Assembly: GCA_016165875.1 (NCBI GenBank)
Contig: JABBOT010000030.1
Coordinates: 1,711,484 to 1,775,483, forward strand
From: Acanthopleura granulata
Lineage: Eukaryota > Mollusca > Polyplacophora > Chitonida > Chitonidae
DNA: 64,000 nucleotides
Reading direction: 5' to 3'
The position numbers and the translations under genes were made by a program. Position 1 is the first letter of the stretch, and each line of letters starts with the position of its first letter. This document shows, piece by piece, positions 58,101-64,000 of this stretch. The notes under the pieces were generated by a model, which was given only the letters and a program-made list of their open reading frames with translations, was not told where the DNA came from and searched no databases.

Positions 58101-61100
58101 GTGGTGAGAGAGTGGTGTGACTGTGGTGAGAGAGTGGTGTGACTGTGGTGAGACAGTTGTGTGCCTGTGGTGAGACAGATGTGTCCATGTGGTGAAACAG
58201 TGGAGTGCCTGTGGTGAAACAGTGATGTGCCTGTGGTGAGACAATTGTGTGCCTGTGGTGAGACAGTTGTGTGCCTGTGGTGAGACAATTGAATGCCTGT
58301 GGTGAAACAGTGCAGTGCCTGCGGTGAGACAATTGTTTGCCTGTGGTGAGACAGTTGTGTGCCTGTGGTGAGAGAGTGGTGTGACTGTGGTGAGACAGTT
58401 GTGTGTCTGTGGTGAGAGAGTGGTGTGACTGTGGTGAGACAGTTCTGTGCCTGTGGTCAGACAGACGTGTCCATGTGGTGAAACAGCGATGTGCCTGTGG
58501 TGAGACAATTGTGTGCCAGTGGTGAGACAGTTGTGTGCCTGTGGTGAAACAGTGGAGTGCCTGGCTTGCAAGTACAGATAGTGAGTTAGTGGCTCACTTC
58601 CGAGAACCTACAGCTCTATTCATAAGTATATTAGCTGTAAGTTAGACTTACCCATGAGCAGTTTATGATCCAGTGTCTCTCTCAGCAATCTCCAATCCTC
58701 ATCTTCAAAGAACACTGCTCTCTGGTGGCAGAACACTGCCTCTGCGAATCTCGACTTCCCCTTTGTCAGACAATGTGCCAGATGGTAGAGTTCTATAGCA
58801 TACAGCCAACCCTGAAAGAAAACGTGTAAATAATACATAAATAACACTTAACCTTAGCCACCGTAATGATGGAGCATCTTTTGTTCTAAGAGCAGTTCTT
58901 AAGCTCATAATCTTAGATTTGAAAAACTTGAAAAAGACTTGTTTATTTAATTTATTTACTTATTTTAATATTTGACTGTTGTTTCACGTCATGCCCATAC
59001 ATTTTTCACTAGTACCGAGGTAGTCAATTTCGTGATTGGACAAAAGCGGAGTGCTGCTTATTTAGGCTACCCACCATATCGATGACATCATTCTGGTCCC
59101 GCAAATGTGTATTCGCAGGAGACAGGAACTTGTCGTCGTGGGAGACGTACACTACGAAGAGGATGTTGTGACGAGCCTGTTCCCCGCGCTCTCTCTGGGA
59201 GGCCCCATACCATGGACATGTAAGCAGCACTCCACACAGCAGGTGTTTACATCGATCTGCCAATCAACAATAAGGAATTAAAATACACAACACTGGATGC
59301 AGTTTCGTACTGTTTGGTATTAAAACTGTTCCTTTTGTTAGATAAAACAAACTGCTTTGAAATTACATTTTGTGTCTTGAACAAGTTTTGTAAAACTGGT
59401 CACTGAATCTTATATGCATTTTTCCCTCCAATTGCCTTCAGTCAAACATTTCTCTGTTTGCTGACTTGGTGTTTAACATCACACTCGAGGCACGTTTAGA
59501 GAAAAACCTCCTGCCTTAACAAGGGAGTTTCGAGTGCGAACTCTTTCATTGCTTAAGGTAAGAAAAGCCCTACTGTACAATGTGACCTGTCAAGAATGTT
59601 GGGCAGTTCTCTCTGATTACATTTACTATAACATGGGTTTTCAGAAAAGTGTCAATAAAAGTTATTTTGACTAAAGATACGATAGGCAAAATTGAGGAGC
59701 TGGGAGTTTTTTTAACTTAAGAAGCTGCTGATAGAAGGAGAGGTCGTTTGTACCTCCCTAACATGGTGAGACATGTAATCGGTAAATTAAAGTTATCAAA
59801 ACTGCCTGACATTTTTGATAAGTCACATGACACAGTTGAGCTCTTTTCACCTTTTGCGAGAGAGTTCGAACTCGAAACTCCCCACCTCAATCTGAAGTAG
59901 AATCAAGCTACATTCAACTCTGCTGGAAAAGAGCATGACAGCCAGAGAGGGCCAGGAATAATATATATGTATTTAACCACTGAAGCCATTAGAAGCCCTG
60001 TTAATTCAATAAATCAACATGATCAAGTGATAATCTCACACAACAACGCCACATGTCATAAAAAAACACAAACTAGGCCTACCTTTAAATAACTCCTCGA
60101 TGAGACCTGTGAACTTTTCCCGCACAGCGGTCGTCAGTGACGACGGGACATGCATCAGAGTGAGCTGTTTGAGCTCCAGGAGCAAGTTGTCATGGTGATT
60201 GATCGACGTTGGCTCAAAGTCCAGGTGGGAGCCTTCCAGCCTGGACTTGATGTCTCTCAATCTGTCCAAGACATCTCCGCTGTCATCCCGTACTAGCACA
60301 GAGGGTCAAATTATTTATTTGTTAATTTTTTATTTATTTATTTATCGTTATTTATTTGTTTATTCATTTGATTGGCGTTTTACACACATCAGGTTGAACA
60401 ATATTTTATTCATTACTGTGGGGGGAAGTCAGGCAGAGCCCAGGGGATCCACAACCATCTTCAGATATGAAAACATTTTCATGTATATTGTCTCCTTAGA
60501 CAACATTTCCCAGATCTAATGATCATCTACTCACATCTCATTTTTTGGAGGTTGTGATCATTTTAATATCATATCTTCTATTTCTAAATCTTACCATAAC
60601 CTTGAGGATAGCCAAAATTTCTTGATCAGATCAACATTTTTATTATTCCTTACTCTTCAAAATCTGGTCAATACTTTGATCACATCTTACTTTTCAAAAA
60701 TCTGGTCATTATTTTGATCGCAGCATAAATTCCTTGGTCTCCACTGATTTACTTTCTGATCAAATCTTAAATTTCCAAATCTAATCATAATTTTGATCCA
60801 AGTCTACATTTCTTGATGAGATCATGTCTTTGATCATAGCATATATTTCTACACCTGATGATCAGTTTTTGCATTTCCTGATGAAAGCTTAATTGAGACG
60901 CTTGAGTTTTTGGTTTCACATACTTTTGAACTTCCACATCTGATCAATTCCACCTTTGATATGAGCTTAAAGTAAAACACAGCTTATGACTGAGGCATCG
61001 TTCATTACAAAGAGTATAAAATTCTTTCTTGAATGCGAAACACTGTTTGAACTCATATGAATTCGCTACTGAATTATCTTCGTTTAAAGTGTGGAGTATT

Positions 61101-62169
61101 TTGCCGCTGGCTAGGGATCTGAAGGTGCCGTGCTTTCAAGTTTATGAGAGCTTGACCAATCAGAGAGCTAGGAGATTATAAGCTGTGACGTAAATGCTCT
61201 GAGTTGTCTGTCAGTGTAACATGTAATAACATAACAGAGCACTGTATTAATGTTACATGTTTTAATTATGACATGTACGTGTGTGAACAACACTGCCAGG
61301 TATTCCAAAACCATTCTGTTGTGGCTGGAGTAAGTTTCTTGATCATTTTATGTTATAAATTTACATATACACTTAAGTTTCAGCCAAAACCCTAACAGCA
61401 TACTACAGTCTCAGGTTACAGGAGAGTTCCACACTTGGAAGAATTACCTCACACACAGAATGGCTGTGTTTCATGCTAGTCAACAGAGTACGGTCAGATG
61501 CCAATTTCCACTGTTGTGGTAGCTGTTAGAAGAAATAGTTCTTCTGAAATATAATATTGTCCTACTGTTTCTGACAAATTTAACTTTCAACACGAGCTGT
61601 GTTTCCCTTTAAAATTTCAGATTTGATCATCATATTGATCACATAACAACTTAACTGTTGATTTGAATTACATGATTGGCTTAAATGTAAATTTCCCCAT
61701 CAGAACATTGTGACTAGAAGCTTATAGTTTCATCTCTAATCCTCAGTTTGCTCAAGCCTTACATTTTCAAATCTGATCTGCAATTTGCTCAAGCCTTACA
61801 ATTTCAAATCTGATCAGCAGTTTGCTCAAACCTTACATTTCTTTGTATGATCATCACGTTGATTGTGTCGTCGCAGTGACAGATGAAGTCTCTCTTGAGC
61901 CTGGACACTCTCTGTTGCCCTGGCAACAAGTGATAAATCCACTGTCATGGGACTGGAAATGACAAAACCATAATGTCAACCAACATCAACAAAATTTTTT
62001 TTCTTTCTTTCTTTATTAATTTATTTATTTATTAAATATTCAGTTTTCTCCACCCATAAACCTAATGTTTTTTATGTAAGCAGAAACATTTGGCGCAAAA
62101 CATTACATACGAGTCATATGAAGAAAAAAATACTAAATAAAGATACCTGTCAGCTTCAGTTTCCTCCAT
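40764..62169 (-). CDS. Tandem RlaP-type nucleotidyltransferase protein (14 coding exons)
   Basis: Minus-strand coding exons: 62169-62147, 61952-61837, 60292-60083, 59256-59075, 58811-58652, 57386-57263, 56483-56357, 56080-55909, 55133-54955, 53562-53428, 44283-44239, 43699-43562, 42165-42055 and 40916-40764 (TGA). All borders are GT/AG and phases agree; total 1,875 nt, 624 residues. The C-terminal half (about 372-624) has the nucleotidyltransferase signature GSHLYGLSTPDSDVDY with catalytic D419 and D421, then a helical part and LPECPD near the end, as in the bacterial RlaP/PF10127 group. The N-terminal half (about 47-371) follows the same plan without the catalytic aspartates. The start is ATG 62169 in a good context; a 5' untranslated exon further up is likely. 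The substrate is unknown; nucleotide transfer to RNA or protein is possible by family. The intracellular location is inferred, as no signal peptide is visible. Confidence 0.88.
41025..41156 (+). mobile_element. SINE family A, 5'-truncated, antisense in the gene
   Basis: The copy runs from TCCGTCAGCAACATGCGCAT to CACCAATCAAATAAATAAAC. It lies in the last intron of the nucleotidyltransferase gene, opposite to the gene. Confidence 0.85.
42400..42580 (-). mobile_element. Worn SINE family A copy
   Basis: On the minus strand GGGCAGAGCCCCAGGGGAAA CCCACGACCATCCACAG is clear SINE sequence. It continues, poorly conserved, through GGGCGAAACTATCAG, corresponding to GGGCTTGAACTCACAG. It can mimic an exon (see rejected items). 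Confidence 0.65.
42745..42920 (+). mobile_element. SINE-like repeat, uncertain family
   Basis: A B-box-like GCTTGAATCCAAG, a CACTCCGGCATCCTCC body and a TGTCCGGCGTTAAACGCCAATC end resemble the general layout of tRNA-derived SINEs, without matching A or B. Confidence 0.5.
44450..53450. repeat. 52-bp satellite array carrying a copied 5' splice site (interrupted by the gap)
   Basis: Units of about 52 bp, such as GTATGACCACACTACATATT TATGTCTGTGTTTTGAGTCC GACTCACCTCCA, fill about 9 kb except for the gap at 50190-50202 and the flank copy after it. On the minus strand each unit reads GTAGTGTGGTCATACTGGAG then GTGAGTC: the last 20 bases of the exon ending at 53428 and its donor. Variants alternate CACCTC (GT kept) with CATCTC (GT lost), and CCAG with CTAG. 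A 976-bp block occurs twice (GTCAGATTCA marker at 47501 and 48477). Confidence 0.95.
50190..50202. other. Assembly gap (13 N)
   Basis: The run of N interrupts the satellite. The 115 bases after it (50203-50317) repeat the unique left flank of the array (44335-44449) with one visible difference. The gap therefore joins two versions of the same locus. Confidence 0.97.
54070..54465. repeat. 46-bp minisatellite
   Basis: About nine units of TCTCAAGACTGTTAAGTCAT TTTGACACATGTACATGTGG TTTTAT, some shortened by 3-6 bp. Each contains the palindrome ACATGTACATGT. It lies in the intron between the exons at 54955 and 53562. Confidence 0.9.
55265..55710 (-). mobile_element. SINE family B, interrupted by a hairpin MITE
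   Basis: Left part: GACGAGGAGTCCTTAGTATG to CATATTATACTGACACCAGG. Right part: GGCCAGTTCTGTTTCCTTG to GATCTAGCAACCAGG, including the B-box-like GGGATTGAACTC. The two parts are separated by the hairpin at 55432-55546. Confidence 0.82.
55432..55546. mobile_element. 115-bp hairpin MITE nested in SINE B
   Basis: The ends GTTCCAAAAAGCA and the reverse complement of GTTCCACAAAGCA are inverted repeats. Inside, CTAAGTTGATTGTAACTACC and its complement match perfectly around a short loop (TTACCTATATCTTTAACACA). It splits SINE B, so it is younger. Confidence 0.88.
55909..60292 (-). CDS. N-terminal degenerate nucleotidyltransferase-like half (six exons)
   Basis: Exons 60292-60083, 59256-59075, 58811-58652, 57386-57263, 56483-56357 and 56080-55909, residues about 47-372. 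Parallels with the C-terminal half: CPWYG...HNILFVVYVS stands for GSHLYG...SDVDYVVVY; LYAIELYHLAHCLTKG for the YEARMFCEMLLK helix; FEDEDWRLLRE for VSEEWKVLAE; GFVEQCRGQAIGSI for QQYLGLIKNNFNMI; FRLLNNLYNLLKGQRP for FHKLGGVEQMLAGKTP; FELVISWRGQL for DFIMRVRKGEL. The catalytic pair D-x-D is replaced by H146 and I148, so the half should be inactive and may be structural or regulatory. Confidence 0.78.
56515..57005. repeat. Worn tandem repeat with GAGATTTAGAA cores
   Basis: About twenty irregular units of 20-35 bp, for example AATCTGTGAGATTTAGAACA. It starts about 30 bp upstream (on the minus strand) of the acceptor of the exon at 56483. Confidence 0.6.
57455..58565. repeat. 22-bp satellite array
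   Basis: About fifty units of GTGCCTGTGGTGAGACAGTT GT fill the intron between the exons at 58652 and 57386. Since 22 is not a multiple of three but the unit lacks stops on the minus strand, all three frames stay open and give long false proteins rich in SHHRHTTVSPQAHNCL. Variants with GTAACAG and GAGAG give higher-order patterns. Confidence 0.95.
60346..60470 (-). mobile_element. SINE family A fragment
   Basis: The copy runs from TTATTTGTTTATTCATTTGATTGG to GGATCCACAACCATCTTCAG. It lies just upstream of the acceptor of the exon ending at 60292. Confidence 0.75.
60540..60970. repeat. Worn about 50-bp repeat with TTGATCA words
   Basis: Units of the type TCTGGTCATTATTTTGATC followed by GCAGCATAAATTCC. 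Relatives appear at 61615-61700. Intronic. Confidence 0.6.
61735..61865. repeat. 36-bp repeat copying the donor of the exon at 61837
   Basis: On the minus strand the exon end and donor GATCATACAAAGAAAT|GTAAGGTTTGAGC is followed by GATCAGATTTGAAATTGTAAGG CTTGAGC and GATCAGATTTGAAAATGTAAGG CTTGAGC. The unit of about 36-38 bp includes the last exon bases and GTAAGG. Three units can be recognised. Confidence 0.8.
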
Positions 62170-63339
62170 ATTCCCTGAACTTGGTGAATTGGCAGAACAC
62201 CTTGTTGAATTTTGTTTGGATCTACAAGAACAATGTGGCATAATGAGGAATAGAAATCATAGGTATTAATCACATTAATGGTGTACAGTCTTATAAAATC
62301 ATAACACATGTACCATATATGTGTGCGCATGCATAAAACATGTTTAAATTGGGAGCTAAATATTCTCTTTATAGCCTACAACAGCAATAAAAAAAAAACA
62401 AACAAATAAATTGGGGGCACTATATATCACAGAACTGATGTGTACATATTCAAGCACTGGGACTGAAGAGATAACAGGTGCCTTTGACTCCAACCCAAAT
62501 TAAGACTGATGTAGGCACAATCTCACTGAAGACTCAGTGAACTGCTTACTGTGTAAGATGTAACACAGGGTCCCATGTCATTAGCCTACTGTTTGGGAGA
62601 TTGATAACTTCAAAGACGATGCTAAATCTTAAATATCTATGGCTTGCTTGTGTCAAGTGACCTGCGACAACATACAGTTTGTAATGTAAAGGCAAAGACA
62701 GATTTCATTATGAGAGTACTGGAGTGAATGCTGATCAAGGCATGTAGGACAAGACTGTAAGCAAAAGTGTTCTAGGCTAACAGAGTGAGCCCTGACAGCA
62801 AATTATAACTGGTCCTTGTTAGTTCTGAGGCCTACAAGCATGGGGCCTATGAGCTCATCAGAACTGCGGGTGCGTTTAGCCACTGTATGTTAATGCGGAA
62901 TACTTTCTCTCCTCATACTGCCATGCTGTCTTTCTTATACGACCGATTTTACCCATCATTCTGTTGATAAAATGTAGGCAAATGGGTACGAGCCTTTTTG
63001 CACACAGTCTACAATGCAGGTCGGAATGTCCTTGAATATGTGTGGTTTAATTCAGCTTGGAACTTCCCTCTCGTAATCACATGCCTCCCCCCTTTCTTTA
63101 CATGTTTAGGGTTTGTGGGCTTAAGTAAATGTACTCACACAGCAGTGAATTATATTCCGCGAAGAAGACTTTCTCGTTGAATAATAGAAACGATGCAACA
63201 AAGTCGGATTAGTAGCATTGTCTGATTACAATCCATTCTATACATTCGACACACTTAACAAGCTATTTACAATGACTGGGAAATGTTTGTGTCAAGTTGT
63301 TGGGAAATCCACGGAGCCTCGTTTTCGATCATCACTTAC

Positions 63340-63580
63340 TGCCGAGCTTGCCTTACGGGGGAATCCCCTAACAGGAGACTTTTTTTCTGTTAAATTACGC
63401 GACATGTCAAAACATGTCAACATCGCCCCATCGTCACCCGCTGCACATTTCTTCTTTTGCTCAACAACAAATCCCATGGTAAAAATCCATCCTGAAATAC
63501 GGTGGGCCTGCAAAATTCGTCGTGTGGGACAGTTGCTGTGGCAGCGCTCGTTCAAGATTTTGCTACCAGGTGGCGCTGTA
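63340..63580 (-). other. Possible 5' untranslated exon of the nucleotidyltransferase gene
   Basis: A donor (minus strand AAGCTCGGCA|GTAAGTG) lies at 63339. The open frame above it does not join in frame to the coding exon at 62221-62147 (the phase does not fit), so if used it is untranslated or holds a short upstream frame. Its position opposite the selenoprotein gene would make a shared promoter of about 250 bp. Confidence 0.35.
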
Positions 63581-63806
63581 GTCTGCGCAGGGATACATAT
63601 ATATCACTCAATTTAAAAAGAAAGAAAACAATTTGGTCAAAGTGCTGTGTTGTATTAGCGAAAACTCCGTCACAACAAATACTTGTTGCACATCACATTA
63701 CCGAAAAAATGTACAGAAAGCTGATCTTATTTTTTCGAACTACTTGTTCCCACATCCTGGTGTGAGACGGTACTTATTGTTTGTGTTTTGATGACGCGTA
63801 GGCGAC

Positions 63807-63838
63807 TATAAAAGCAAGCGTGACATCGCAATTTTCAG
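63807..63838 (+). promoter_or_regulatory. TATA box and initiator of the selenoprotein W-like gene
   Basis: TATAAAA at 63807-63813 is followed 22 bp later by TCAG at 63835-63838, a usual TATA-to-initiator spacing. The start codon lies 84 bp further on. Confidence 0.65.
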
Positions 63839-63921
63839 CCGAAGTTTTTACTCCGCCAACGGAGAGTCAAGACTCAAAAAGCCTTCCGAGCCCAGAGGAA
63901 GCGGTCTCAAAAGAAAGCATC

Positions 63922-63950
63922 ATGCCAGCTGAAGTTCACGTTGAATACTG
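63922..63950 (+). CDS. SELENOW: Selenoprotein W-like protein, first coding exon only
   Basis: ATG at 63922, in the context AAAGCATCATGC, opens MPAEVHVEY and two bases TG before a GTAGGT donor at 63951. Metazoan SelW begins with a beta strand of this form followed by a C-x-x-U redox motif. The TG is completed by the next exon, and TGC/TGT would give the cysteine of C-x-x-U. The TGA (Sec) codon and SECIS element lie outside the window. Only nine residues are visible, so the assignment rests on a short match and the phase. SelW proteins are small thioredoxin-fold redox proteins of the cytosol. Confidence 0.6.
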
Positions 63951-64000
63951 GTAGGTGATAACTCAACAGATTGCACTATATGTTGTGTAATATTCTGAGA

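Noticed and set aside
57323..58571. Open frames of 183-321 residues rich in SHHRHTTVSPQAHNCL on the minus strand
   Set aside because: They arise from a 22-bp satellite unit without stop codons in any minus-strand frame; the frame rotates through the same 22 residues. Neighbouring true exons skip it with good splice sites.
63292..63555. Minus-strand frame of 87 residues as the N-terminus of the nucleotidyltransferase
   Set aside because: Neither of its two possible donors gives the phase needed by the exon at 62221-62147, so at most it is untranslated or an upstream frame.

Overview
This is a eukaryotic (metazoan) genomic window: introns with GT/AG borders and consistent phases, many tRNA-derived SINEs with (AATA)n tails, MITE-like hairpins, satellite arrays and one short assembly gap. 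The protein families and SINE style suggest a marine invertebrate, probably a lophotrochozoan such as a mollusc. That is inference; no species can be named from the sequence alone. Exons below were built by hand from splice sites, reading-frame phase and protein similarity remembered from known families. No database search was run.

Layout. (1) About 1.8-26.0 kb, plus strand: the 3' part (14 exons, about 853 codons) of a large secreted protein: a beta-rich extracellular module, two EGF-like domains, a DOMON domain interrupted by a Pro/Glu repeat loop, a second DOMON domain, one Ig-like domain and a short hydrophobic C-terminus that looks like a GPI-anchor signal. (2) 26.0-31.4 kb: convergent intergenic DNA filled with SINEs. 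(3) 31.4-36.7 kb, minus strand: a complete four-exon PEX11 gene of the gamma (PEX11C/G) type, 239 aa. (4) 36.7-40.7 kb: intergenic DNA with SINEs. (5) 40.8-62.2 kb, minus strand: a gene for a 624-aa protein whose C-terminal half is an RlaP-type (DNA polymerase beta superfamily) nucleotidyltransferase and whose N-terminal half looks like a second, catalytically dead copy of the same module. Its introns hold a 52-bp satellite (44.4-53.4 kb, broken by the assembly gap), a 22-bp satellite and several minisatellites. (6) 63.9 kb, plus strand: the first coding exon of what looks like selenoprotein W, with a TATA box, diverging from the nucleotidyltransferase gene.

The most unusual points are: (a) the tandem active/dead nucleotidyltransferase protein; (b) a repeated pattern in which tandem repeats start exactly at exon-intron junctions and carry copies of the 5' splice site, clear at four exons in two unrelated genes and weaker at a fifth; (c) a partial duplicate of an exon, still in frame, cut by a SINE with a 12-bp target-site duplication; (d) an assembly gap that joins two versions of the same satellite locus; (e) a coding minisatellite inserted in a loop of a DOMON domain.
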